Assembly (NCBI RefSeq): GCF_000802155.2
Contig: NZ_JQGJ02000024.1
Span: 1-64,000 of the forward strand
DNA: 64,000 nt
DNA from: Pseudomonas frederiksbergensis
Lineage (GTDB): Bacteria > Pseudomonadota > Gammaproteobacteria > Pseudomonadales > Pseudomonadaceae
Direction: 5' to 3'
Part shown: in pieces, positions 56,566 to 64,000 of the stretch
Layout of the letters: each line of letters opens with the position of its first letter
How positions within the stretch are numbered: the stretch's first letter is position 1
Position numbers and translations under genes: made by a program
The notes under the pieces: generated by a model
Seen by the model: the letters and a program-made list of their open reading frames with translations, nothing else
Told to the model about the DNA's origin: nothing
The model's database searches: none

Positions 56566-56739
56566 TCAGGCAGCGGGACCTTTGTCCACGGGCGGTGTCG
56601 ACGGTTGGCCTGGCTCGGCGTCGATGGCCTCGTCAGCAGGCAGGAAATCCTTGCGGCTCTGGGCGATGGCCCGGCGTATCTCATCGCCCTTGGTGGGGCA
56701 ATTCTTGAGGCGGGCGATGCCATCGGTTTTCTGCGTCAT
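56566..56739 (-). CDS. Small hypothetical protein (57 aa)
   Basis: A short frame with ATG 56739, stop TGA at 56566-56568 and a GGAGG site 6 bp upstream. The product is hydrophilic, starts MTQKTDGIARLKNCPTKGDE and ends in a Pro/Asp-rich tail. Codon use fits Pseudomonas. It lies just upstream of the MFS gene on the same strand (29-bp gap), so it could be co-transcribed with it. Function unknown. Confidence 0.62.
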   Translation of the reverse strand: MTQKTDGIARLKNCPTKGDEIRRAIAQSRKDFLPADEAIDAEPGQPSTPPVDKGPAA

Positions 56740-56833
56740 CGCCATCCTCCGGCATGAGTGATCAGGGGCCGATAGTGCTCGCTTTTGGCGCTTGATGCCA
56801 ACTTACGTGACGATTGGGGCTGATGCGCAGCCC

Positions 56834-56854
56834 CGCGCGAGCAGGCTCGCTCGC
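56834..56854. repeat. REP-like palindrome
   Basis: CGCGCGAGCAGGCTCGCTCG lies between the small ORF and the YbhB-like gene. Confidence 0.65.
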
Positions 56855-56872
56855 CACGGCGCCGAGACTTGG

Positions 56873-57433
56873 TCAACGGTGATAGCGGCGTACCACGCTG
56901 CTGTTGCGCAGTACATGGCCCTTGAGTTTTTCCATCAACTGGGCGCGCGTGAGGCCGGCGGGCAGGGCGTCGGGCGGCAGGTCCAGGGCGAATATCTGGA
57001 TCAGGTAATGGTGGGCGCTGTCACCCACGGGCGGGCAAGGGCCGATGTAGCCATGGGTGTTCTTGCTGTTGAGGCCGCTCATGCCCTCAAACGTGGATTT
57101 AGTGCCCGCGCCTTCTCGAATCTGCCGGGTACTGGCCTTGATTCCGTAATGGACCCAATGATCGACGCCCTGCCCACGCTGGCCGTCGGGGTCGAGCATG
57201 ACGATGGCGTAGCTGAGGGTGCCTGGCGGGCCGGCGTTCCAGCTCAAGGCCGGAGAAATATTCTTGCCGCCGCATTGGTTGGCGTCGCTGGCGGCTGCGG
57301 CGGTGAAGAGGCGGTCGTCCGACACGCCGGGAATGCTCAGGGTAAAACGCTCTTCAGCCTGGACCGCCCCTTGTGCACACAGCACGAGGGTGACGGCCGC
57401 GAGCCAGGAGGAAAGGAAAGTCAATCGGGTCAT
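56873..57433 (-). CDS. YbhB/YbcL (PEBP/RKIP-like) exported protein
   Basis: A 186-residue protein of the phosphatidylethanolamine-binding/Raf kinase inhibitor-like family. Signal peptide (about 1-24), then the family motifs MLDPDG, DHWVHYGI and GYIGPCPP. Bacterial members are periplasmic and of unclear function. ATG 57433 is chosen because the signal peptide starts there; AAGGTG lies upstream. Divergent from the Rieske-FAD gene. Confidence 0.88.
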   Translation of the reverse strand: MTRLTFLSSWLAAVTLVLCAQGAVQAEERFTLSIPGVSDDRLFTAAAASDANQCGGKNISPALSWNAGPPGTLSYAIVMLDPDGQRGQGVDHWVHYGIKASTRQIREGAGTKSTFEGMSGLNSKNTHGYIGPCPPVGDSAHHYLIQIFALDLPPDALPAGLTRAQLMEKLKGHVLRNSSVVRRYHR

Positions 57434-57572
57434 ACCGGGCACCTTGATGCGGTTCAGGCCAACGACGGCCTGCGAACTATAGCCCCAGCGCCGCCCCGGT
57501 TGCAGTGACAATTGCGCTGAACCTCGTTCCAATCCATCGACTCCAACGGGAAACGCCTGCCGGAGAACGACC

Positions 57573-59105
57573 ATGCCCATGCATCAAGTCGCCCGCCTCG
57601 CTGATATGCGAGAAGACCGCGGCCTCGAAGTCACCCTCAACGACAAGCCCATCCTGCTATTGCGTGTTGGAGGACAGGTGCGGGCGTTCCAAGGTAAATG
57701 CCCTCATGCTGGGGCGCCTTTGGCCAAGGGCGCCGTTTGCCACGGCAGGCTGATCTGTCCTTGGCACAAGGCGGCGTTTCGCGCCGAAGACGGCGCCCTG
57801 TGCGAGCCGCCGGCCCTCGACAGCCTGGAGCGCTACCACGTCGAGGTGCGAGGCGATGAAGTCTGGATAGATGACCAGCCACTGCCGGACGAAAAAATCC
57901 CTCCAGCCGACGACCCGCGCACTTTCGTCATCATCGGTGCCGGCGCGGCCGGCATCGCGTGCGCGGCAGCGTTGCGCGAGAAGGGTTTCGGCGGCCGGAT
58001 CCAGCTGATCGACCGTGAGCCCGAAGCTGGCTACGACCGCACCGTTCTAAGCAAATATGTGCTGGCTGGCGACATGGCGGTGGAGCAAACCCCACCCCTG
58101 CGCGATGAAACTTATTTCACCCAGCAACGCATCGAACGGCGCCATGGCCAGGTGACCGGCCTGGACGCTGACGCGCGCCGAATCCACCTCGCCGACGGTC
58201 AAGCATTAGCCTACGACGCTTTGTTGATTGCCACCGGCGCAGAGCCGAAGACGCTGGATGTGCCCGGTATCGATTTGCCGCAAGTCATGATGCTGCGTTC
58301 CCTGGCGGATACCCGGCAAATCCTCGACCGTGCCCGGCCGGGGCAACAAGCGGTGATTATCGGTGACAGCTTCATTGCCATGGAGGTCGCCTCCTCCCTA
58401 CGCAAGCGCGAAATGAGCGTGACCGTCCTGGCCCGTCACCCGGTGCCGTTCGCCGCGCAGTTCGGCGACAGTGTCGGCAACGCGATCCTGGCTCGGCACC
58501 GAGCCAACGGCGTGGTGTATCACAGCGAAGGCGAAGCGGCGCGAATCGAAGGCGCCGGCAAGGTGGAAGCCGTGGTGCTGGACAACGGCCAACGCTTCGC
58601 GGCGGACCTGGTCATTGTCGGGGTCGGGGTGCGCCCGGCCACGGAGCCTTTCGCCAACCTGCCACGGGAGAAAGATGCGTCATTGCGCGTCGACGATGGC
58701 ATGCGCGTAACCGATGGCGTCTGGGCCGTTGGCGACATCGCTACGTTTCCTCTCAACGGTCAGCCCCGGCGCATCGAGCACTGGCGGCTGGCCCAGCAAC
58801 AGGCCCGCATCGCCGCGACGAACATGCTCGGCGGTGAAGAGCATTACCTGGACGTGCCGTTCTTCTGGACGTATCACTTCGGCAAACGCTACGACTATCT
58901 TGGCCATGCCGAGCAGTGGGACGAAGTGCAATTCAAGGGCACGCCCGAGCATCCGCCCTTTATCGCGTTGCTCGGCAAGGACGGCCTCGTCGCGGCGGTC
59001 GTGGCCTGCGATGAAGGACGGGCAATGGCGGCGCTGGCACAGCGCATGAAACAACCGCTGCCCGTGGACGAGGCCTGGCGGTTGGTCCGGGACTTTTCAT
59101 CGTAG
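57573..59105 (+). CDS. Rieske-FAD oxidoreductase (AIFM3-like ferredoxin reductase)
   Basis: A 510-residue flavoprotein with an N-terminal Rieske [2Fe-2S] domain (about 1-105; Cys43, His45, Cys62, His65) fused to a pyridine nucleotide-disulfide reductase part (about 115-500) with the FAD motif IIGAGAAGIACA and a second nucleotide motif IIGDSFIAMEVA. The fusion matches the AIFM3-like group of ferredoxin/rubredoxin reductases. It probably moves electrons from NAD(P)H to a partner protein; the partner is not encoded nearby. GGAG precedes ATG 57573. Confidence 0.9.
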   Translation: MPMHQVARLADMREDRGLEVTLNDKPILLLRVGGQVRAFQGKCPHAGAPLAKGAVCHGRLICPWHKAAFRAEDGALCEPPALDSLERYHVEVRGDEVWIDDQPLPDEKIPPADDPRTFVIIGAGAAGIACAAALREKGFGGRIQLIDREPEAGYDRTVLSKYVLAGDMAVEQTPPLRDETYFTQQRIERRHGQVTGLDADARRIHLADGQALAYDALLIATGAEPKTLDVPGIDLPQVMMLRSLADTRQILDRARPGQQAVIIGDSFIAMEVASSLRKREMSVTVLARHPVPFAAQFGDSVGNAILARHRANGVVYHSEGEAARIEGAGKVEAVVLDNGQRFAADLVIVGVGVRPATEPFANLPREKDASLRVDDGMRVTDGVWAVGDIATFPLNGQPRRIEHWRLAQQQARIAATNMLGGEEHYLDVPFFWTYHFGKRYDYLGHAEQWDEVQFKGTPEHPPFIALLGKDGLVAAVVACDEGRAMAALAQRMKQPLPVDEAWRLVRDFSS

Positions 59106-59128
59106 AGCGCTTCCAGACGCTGATCTTT

Positions 59129-59632
59129 CTATGCCGAATGATCGGCCGGCAGATGAATAACCTGTGGTCGCTCCAATGGCGCCAGGGGCGGCGGCTGCAA
59201 GTCCGGGCTCAGCAGATGGAAATGCGGCACCACGTGACTGATGTCGCCCTCCTGGTTGTTATGGATGATCTTCGAACCCGGCTGGCGCAGCGTTTCCAGA
59301 CGTTCGTCTGTCAATTTGAAACTCATGCTCAGGCCCTGATCGTCCACCGCTGGCCTGGGCAGCCTGCGCTGGGCAAAGCTGCGGCTCTTGCGCTGTTGAT
59401 AACGCGCCCAGGTGATCAGGATGATTGCGTTGACCAATGCGATCCAGCCGTAGATCTGCAGCGTCCCCAGGGTGTCGAACAACGAACCGCCCAGGCGCGG
59501 GCCGGCGTGGCTGTCGAACAACGGCCACAGCCCGTTCACCAGCAGGTATAACAGCCCGACCCAGGCCAGTACGGTAAAGAGCACATCGATGATCACCAGA
59601 AAAGGTCGCTGGCGGGTCCTGATAATTTTCAT
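59129..59632 (-). CDS. pgaD: PgaD, accessory subunit of PNAG synthase
   Basis: A 167-residue inner-membrane protein with two hydrophobic helices (about 12-34 and 58-74) and a hydrophilic C-terminal part. With PgaC it makes and exports poly-beta-1,6-N-acetylglucosamine; in known systems the complex is activated by c-di-GMP. It overlaps pgaC by ATGA. Last gene of the pga operon. Confidence 0.93.
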   Translation of the reverse strand: MKIIRTRQRPFLVIIDVLFTVLAWVGLLYLLVNGLWPLFDSHAGPRLGGSLFDTLGTLQIYGWIALVNAIILITWARYQQRKSRSFAQRRLPRPAVDDQGLSMSFKLTDERLETLRQPGSKIIHNNQEGDISHVVPHFHLLSPDLQPPPLAPLERPQVIHLPADHSA

Positions 59633-60984
59633 CGGATCACTTCCTCTTCTTCGTCATCGAACGGTTTGATTCCGCGATCCGGACTGATCCAGCGCGCACG
59701 TTTCTGATGCTGACCGAACAGCACCTTGGGGAAACTCACCAGCGTGGTGAACAGGCTGATCAGCCAGAACACCAGCGGGTACCAGACCACCCAGAACATG
59801 GTGTGCCACAAGCCTTTTTCGTAGCGACGATCGATCAGGATGCTCACCGCGAACTGCATCAGGCACACCATGGCCAGCAACAGGCCGGTGAAAGCGGGCG
59901 GCATCAGATGGTCCACGGCGATAGCCGCTGGCATCTCGACGAATTTGCCGGCGCCCCAGAAGATCACCGACAGCAAAAAGGTGAACGCCCAACCGGTGGA
60001 CAGGCAGTATTCGAACAGCAGCGGCCACAGGTAGCGATGGCGGTATTGCCAGATGCCACGGATATTCTTGAACAGCACCTCGGCGCCACCCTGGGCCCAG
60101 CGCAAGCGTTGCCGCCAGAGGCCGCGCAGGGTTTCCGGCATGAGGATCCAGCACAAGGCGCGGGGCTCGTAGAAGATGCTCCAGTGGTCCAGTTGCAGCT
60201 TCCAACTGATGTCGATGTCTTCGGTGATCATGTCCGGGCTCCAATAGCCGACCCGGTGCAGGGCCGTGCGCCGGAACGCGACGATCACGCCGGACACGGT
60301 GAAGATCCGCCCGAAAACCCGCTGGGTGCGCTTGATCAAACCGATGATCGAGGAAAACTCGCCGACCTGGACCCGGCCCACCAACGTCGAACGGGTGCGG
60401 ATGCGCGGGTTGCCGGTCACCGCGCCAAGACGGGCGTTGTCCAGCATCGGCGCCACCAAGTAGGCACAGGTATTGGGCGCCAGCAGCGCGTCACCGTCGA
60501 TGCACACCAGGTATTCGCTGCGCGCGGCGATGGCGCCCATGCGCAGGGCCACGGCCTTGCCCTGGTTTTCCGCCAGGTGCAGCACGCGCAAGCGCGGGTC
60601 TTCAACGGCCAGTCGGTCGAGCACCGCGGCGGTGTTGTCCTTGGAGCCGTCGTTGATGGCGATGACTTCGATGTTCGGGTAATGCTGGCCCAGCGCGGCG
60701 TGGATCGTGTCGGCAACGTTGTCGCCTTCGTTGAAGCACGGGATCAGGATGCTGATCAGCGGCTCGCCGGCCAGGGGCGGCGGCAACGTGTCGTCCTTCC
60801 ACGGCCAATGGCGCTCCCAGTGCAGCCAGAAATACAGGCCACCGGCGATCCACAGGCCGGACATGAACAGCGGGTAGAAGAACACGAAGTCCATCAGGAA
60901 TTGCCCGGTGACCAGGAAGATCAGGCCCAGGGGTACCCCAAGGACAATCGCCAGCACCAGCACGGCGAGCAGTCTGTCGAGCAT
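59629..60984 (-). CDS. pgaC: PgaC, poly-N-acetylglucosamine synthase
   Basis: Membrane glycosyltransferase (GT2), 451 residues. Seen: two N-terminal helices, the GT2 core with [29 protein letters not shown] and the QxxRW motif (QRLRWAQGG), then C-terminal helices. It polymerises GlcNAc from UDP-GlcNAc. One base separates its ATG from the pgaB stop. Confidence 0.97.
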   Translation of the reverse strand: MLDRLLAVLVLAIVLGVPLGLIFLVTGQFLMDFVFFYPLFMSGLWIAGGLYFWLHWERHWPWKDDTLPPPLAGEPLISILIPCFNEGDNVADTIHAALGQHYPNIEVIAINDGSKDNTAAVLDRLAVEDPRLRVLHLAENQGKAVALRMGAIAARSEYLVCIDGDALLAPNTCAYLVAPMLDNARLGAVTGNPRIRTRSTLVGRVQVGEFSSIIGLIKRTQRVFGRIFTVSGVIVAFRRTALHRVGYWSPDMITEDIDISWKLQLDHWSIFYEPRALCWILMPETLRGLWRQRLRWAQGGAEVLFKNIRGIWQYRHRYLWPLLFEYCLSTGWAFTFLLSVIFWGAGKFVEMPAAIAVDHLMPPAFTGLLLAMVCLMQFAVSILIDRRYEKGLWHTMFWVVWYPLVFWLISLFTTLVSFPKVLFGQHQKRARWISPDRGIKPFDDEEEEVIR

Positions 60985-60985
60985 G

Positions 60986-62983
60986 TCAACGATTCCATTT
61001 GTTGGAGAGCGCAGGCCGCACGGCTTTCACGGCGGGCTGGTCTTCGATGAAGTTGTCCGGGTAATAGCCGAAACTGGTCACGCCCTGACGCTTGAGGCGC
61101 CCCATCCAGTCGGCCAATTGTTCACCCTCGATGTCTGCCACCGGCTTGCTGTGCCAGTCGCGGGCCTGCAGTTCGAATACCGTGCGCTTGAGCGCACCAG
61201 GGCGAGCCTTGATGGTTTCCACCAGCCGTTCGAGCCAGGGGCCCGATTGTTCGCGGGTCTGTTTTTCCATCAGCGGCATGGCCATCGGCGCCGTCCAATC
61301 GTAGGCACCGAGGAAGTCGTCGAGGTTTTGGGCGAACCAGGCTTCGCTTTGCGGGTTGAGCATCGGCTCGGCAAAGATATTGCGCGCGGTGCGGACTTCC
61401 GGGCCGCGAATCGCGCGGACCTTGGCCGTGAGTTCGGCGGTGAAATCAATCAGGTAGCGGCTCTTGAAACGGGTCCAGCGCTGCATGGCCGCCGGATCAT
61501 CGCGCAGGGTGGCGATGGAGGTTGGCAGGCCGTTGGCGGCATAGACTTTCATTGCGGCGGGGCTGGCGTCCTCGAAATCGGAGAACACCGCGTCGTCATG
61601 GTAGAGAACGCCGTCCACCGAGCTCATCCGCGCCAGGTCTTCGTAGATCTCGCCGATGATCCTGCGCACGCTCGGGTCGAATGGCGACAGGCGTACGTAT
61701 TGATCCGGGGCGATGCCGGTCTTGCCGGTTTCGGGATCCCAACGCTGTACGCGCGGCAACTTGGGGTCCAGGGCAAAACTGAGCACCGGCATCCAGGCAT
61801 AGACCTTGACGCTGGCTCGAGTACGCAGTTGCCATGCAACACGGTCGAACAGATCGGCGCGCACCGGCAGGTGACGGTTAGGGAAGTACAGCGAGTGAAC
61901 CAGGCCATCACCTTTCGGGTCGGCGAACGCTTGCAGGAACACCGTGTTGGCGCCCAGGTCGTAGATGCGCTGGACCAGTTTGCCGACGTTGGCCTCCTGC
62001 TGCACGGGATCGGCGTCGTAGACGTAATCCAGGTCGACGTGGACCACCCGCATCGGGTCCATGGTTTGCACGGAGACGACGCTTTCGGCGAAATGAGCGC
62101 CGTCCGGATCCGATGCCACCAGAAAGCGCGGGCCGCTCATCAGGTTGTCGAGGCTGTCGAGGCCATCCTCCAGGGTCAGGGCCATCTGGTAGCCCTGGCT
62201 GCCGATCACCTGCAACGCGGTGCCGTCCGCCTCCCCGTATGGCCAGACCCAGATGCGTGGGCTGTAGCCGGCAGCGCTGCGGATCTTCTCGGAAATGGCC
62301 GCCACATCCTTGCGCAGACGCGCCTGGAATTGCGCCTCGGTTTCATAACGACCCGTGGCCGGATCGTAGCGTCGGGTGGTCGCCGCCGGCTGTTGGTTGC
62401 CTTGCGGGTTGGCGAGTACGCCTTTGTGATTGGCATCGGTATGTGCGGCGATTTCCACCAGGCCCGATTTCGAAACCTCGCGAACCTGCTCCCAGGTCAG
62501 GAACTCGGAGCGTTTGCGTGGCACGCCGGCGAAATCCACCGTCTGGTTCATCGGCGTATCGATCCAGCTGCCAACCGGGGCGAGGATCGCCGGCCAGTTG
62601 TAGGCGCGCAGGATCGGCATGACGCGGGTATAAAAGCTTGAGTAGCCGTCATCGAAACTCAGCAGCACCGCGCGCGGCGGCAGTTCCGGACCGCCGTTGC
62701 GGGCCGCGATGATCTGGTCGACCGTGACCGGCTGATAGCTGTTCTCCCGCAGCCAGGCCAGTTGTTCGACCAGGCGTTCCGTACGCACGGCTACCAAGGC
62801 CTGGTCAGGGTCGCGGTCCTCGACGTCGTGGTAGGCGATGCCGAGCACGTGGTTCTTCGGCCACGGGGCATCGTTTGCCGCCACGGGCCGTTGCGAAGGT
62901 GGCGCGAACGCCGGGGCCTGCTGGGCACAAGCGCTGATCAGCAAGACTCCCAGCAGAAGGATGAAGCGCGACATGACGGGCAT
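60986..62983 (-). CDS. pgaB: PgaB, PNAG deacetylase lipoprotein
   Basis: Two-domain periplasmic lipoprotein of 665 residues. The lipobox is ISAC (Cys19). The N-terminal CE4 deacetylase has the metal and catalytic set Asp111-Asp112 (SFDDG) and His181/His186 (HTDANHKG), as in E. coli PgaB. A C-terminal GH153-type hydrolase-like domain (about 300-650) has [13 protein letters not shown]. It partly deacetylates PNAG during export. I use ATG 62983; ATG 62974 and a TTG at 62989 are alternatives. It starts 12 bp after the pgaA stop. Confidence 0.96.
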   Translation of the reverse strand: MPVMSRFILLLGVLLISACAQQAPAFAPPSQRPVAANDAPWPKNHVLGIAYHDVEDRDPDQALVAVRTERLVEQLAWLRENSYQPVTVDQIIAARNGGPELPPRAVLLSFDDGYSSFYTRVMPILRAYNWPAILAPVGSWIDTPMNQTVDFAGVPRKRSEFLTWEQVREVSKSGLVEIAAHTDANHKGVLANPQGNQQPAATTRRYDPATGRYETEAQFQARLRKDVAAISEKIRSAAGYSPRIWVWPYGEADGTALQVIGSQGYQMALTLEDGLDSLDNLMSGPRFLVASDPDGAHFAESVVSVQTMDPMRVVHVDLDYVYDADPVQQEANVGKLVQRIYDLGANTVFLQAFADPKGDGLVHSLYFPNRHLPVRADLFDRVAWQLRTRASVKVYAWMPVLSFALDPKLPRVQRWDPETGKTGIAPDQYVRLSPFDPSVRRIIGEIYEDLARMSSVDGVLYHDDAVFSDFEDASPAAMKVYAANGLPTSIATLRDDPAAMQRWTRFKSRYLIDFTAELTAKVRAIRGPEVRTARNIFAEPMLNPQSEAWFAQNLDDFLGAYDWTAPMAMPLMEKQTREQSGPWLERLVETIKARPGALKRTVFELQARDWHSKPVADIEGEQLADWMGRLKRQGVTSFGYYPDNFIEDQPAVKAVRPALSNKWNR

Positions 62984-62995
62984 TTTCAAACTCTT

Positions 62996-64000
62996 CTAGA
63001 AGCGGTAAGTGAGGTCGACAAGCAGGCGCAGATCGCTTTCACGATCGCCGTCGTAAGGGCGGTTGAGCCAGCTCAGCGCGGCCCCGGCTTCGAGCACATC
63101 GTTCCAGAGCAGACGCTGGCCGTAGCCGAGCAATCCCATGGCACCGGTGCTGTAGTCACGCTGGCTGTAGGTACCGGCCCCGACCTGGAATTGTTGGCTC
63201 CAAGTGGTTTCATAGCGGCGGTACAGCACGTGGTTGGCGCTCACGGTCGGCATGACGCTGAAGTCCGACTTCGGATTGAAGTACGGCACTTCATCGGAAC
63301 TGCTGTTGCGACTGGCACCGACTTCCAGGCCCAGCTCTACTTGCAGCCTCGGGGCGCTGTAGATGCCCTCGCGGCCGGTCAGCAAGGTCTCGAGGCGATT
63401 GTTGCCGTCGCTGAAATGAGACGGGCTCACCGCCAGTCGCCATTCGCGGCTTTCATTGGCGCGCCAGCGAACGAAACCGCTCCCGCCATTGGCGCGAATA
63501 CCGCTGTTGAGGGCCCGCAACGGCGTATTGGCCGAGAGGTAATCCAGGCTGCCGCCGTACTGCCAGTGATCGTTGATGTCCCGGGCCATGGCCACGCGAG
63601 CGCCTTGTTTTTCACCGGAACCGTACGAGTGGTTGGAGACTTCCGCCTCCAGGGTCATGTCACGGGTGCGTCGCTCCACGCCCAGGCGCTGCCATCGATG
63701 ATGACCGGTGCCTTCTTCGAAGTCGCCAGTAGCGTAGCCGGCACCGCCGAACAGGCGCCAGTCTTCGTCGATGGGCGGGCTGTAGAGCAGCGTTTCGATA
63801 CCGAAATCCCGGCTGCCCGTCACCGCGCCAGCATCGCCGTTGCCACCGCCGTAGCTCTTGCCGGTATAGGCTTCGATGCGCAATTCGGCCATGTCATGGA
63901 CCTCCCGCTGGCGTTGCAGGCGTTTGACATGGGCGTTCTCCGGGTAACGTGCAACCACGTCATCGGTGAGCGCATCCATCTGCCGCCACTCCTGCAGGTC
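62996..64000 (-). CDS. pgaA: PgaA, outer-membrane PNAG porin, C-terminal part
   Basis: The frame is open to the right end of the window, so the N-terminal signal peptide and TPR region lie outside. 334 residues are visible, forming the beta-barrel end: many short amphipathic strands with alternating aromatic residues and a terminal LLVDLTYRF, ending in Phe as outer-membrane barrels do. PgaA lets the PNAG polymer leave the cell. First gene of pgaABCD. Confidence 0.93.
   Translation of the reverse strand, partial: DLQEWRQMDALTDDVVARYPENAHVKRLQRQREVHDMAELRIEAYTGKSYGGGNGDAGAVTGSRDFGIETLLYSPPIDEDWRLFGGAGYATGDFEEGTGHHRWQRLGVERRTRDMTLEAEVSNHSYGSGEKQGARVAMARDINDHWQYGGSLDYLSANTPLRALNSGIRANGGSGFVRWRANESREWRLAVSPSHFSDGNNRLETLLTGREGIYSAPRLQVELGLEVGASRNSSSDEVPYFNPKSDFSVMPTVSANHVLYRRYETTWSQQFQVGAGTYSQRDYSTGAMGLLGYGQRLLWNDVLEAGAALSWLNRPYDGDRESDLRLLVDLTYRF

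Noticed and set aside
1-64000. CRISPR array
   Set aside because: Short repeats in the window are REP palindromes at irregular distances or in-frame protein repeats; no regular repeat-spacer pattern or cas gene is seen.

Overview
The window is a 64 kb stretch of chromosome from a fluorescent-group Pseudomonas (P. fluorescens complex; the species cannot be resolved from the sequence alone). The evidence is high GC with Pseudomonas codon use, many GCGAGC-type REP palindromes between genes, the lapA-lapD-lapG arrangement typical of P. fluorescens, and a gabD-gabT ... cysA-cysW-cysT-sbp-oscA / GGDEF-EAL / desA block whose order, as I recall it, matches the PA0265-PA0290 region of P. aeruginosa.

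Layout. 1-14444: the 3' part of the giant adhesin gene lapA, with ten nearly identical 600-bp repeat units, then a small hypothetical gene, the c-di-GMP receptor lapD and the adhesin protease lapG. 14558-21575: a GntR regulator and a four-gene operon recognised as mgoBCAD/pvfABCD, which makes a diazeniumdiolate-type (leudiazen/valdiazen-like) signal. 21665-27946: an amino-acid-type chemoreceptor, then a Fur-box, ECF sigma, FecR and TonB-receptor iron-uptake unit. 27973-33275: fatty acid desaturase with divergent AraC regulator, a hipBA-type module framed by identical 35-bp direct repeats, a Crp/Fnr regulator and an Mpo1-like membrane protein. 33347-37526: sulfate uptake operon oscA-sbp-cysT-cysW-cysA (minus strand). 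37701-40354: a variable islet with a strongly structured candidate RNA leader, a DUF6124 gene, and a PAAR (type VI secretion) effector with a membrane immunity candidate. 40374-49214: PAS-GGDEF-EAL protein, desA, a diguanylate cyclase, a REC-HDOD regulator, gabT and gabD. 49565-51196: tRNA-Arg(CCG) followed by a PIN-domain gene with an uncharacterised partner. 51214-59105: VWA lipoprotein, ECF sigma and anti-sigma operon, a lipoprotein, remnants of an oxidoreductase and a LysR gene, an MFS transporter, a small ORF, a YbhB-like protein and a Rieske/FAD oxidoreductase. 59129-64000: pgaD, pgaC, pgaB and the 3' part of pgaA.

How they work together. Surface attachment dominates: LapA is the adhesin, LapD senses c-di-GMP and holds LapG away from LapA, PgaABCD makes the poly-N-acetylglucosamine matrix, and two further c-di-GMP enzymes are encoded between them. 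The most interesting parts are the mgo/pvf signal operon, the structured RNA ahead of the DUF6124 gene, the PAAR effector-immunity pair, the repeat-framed hipBA module, the PIN-domain pair beside tRNA-Arg, and a deletion scar joining the tails of two divergent genes near 55045.
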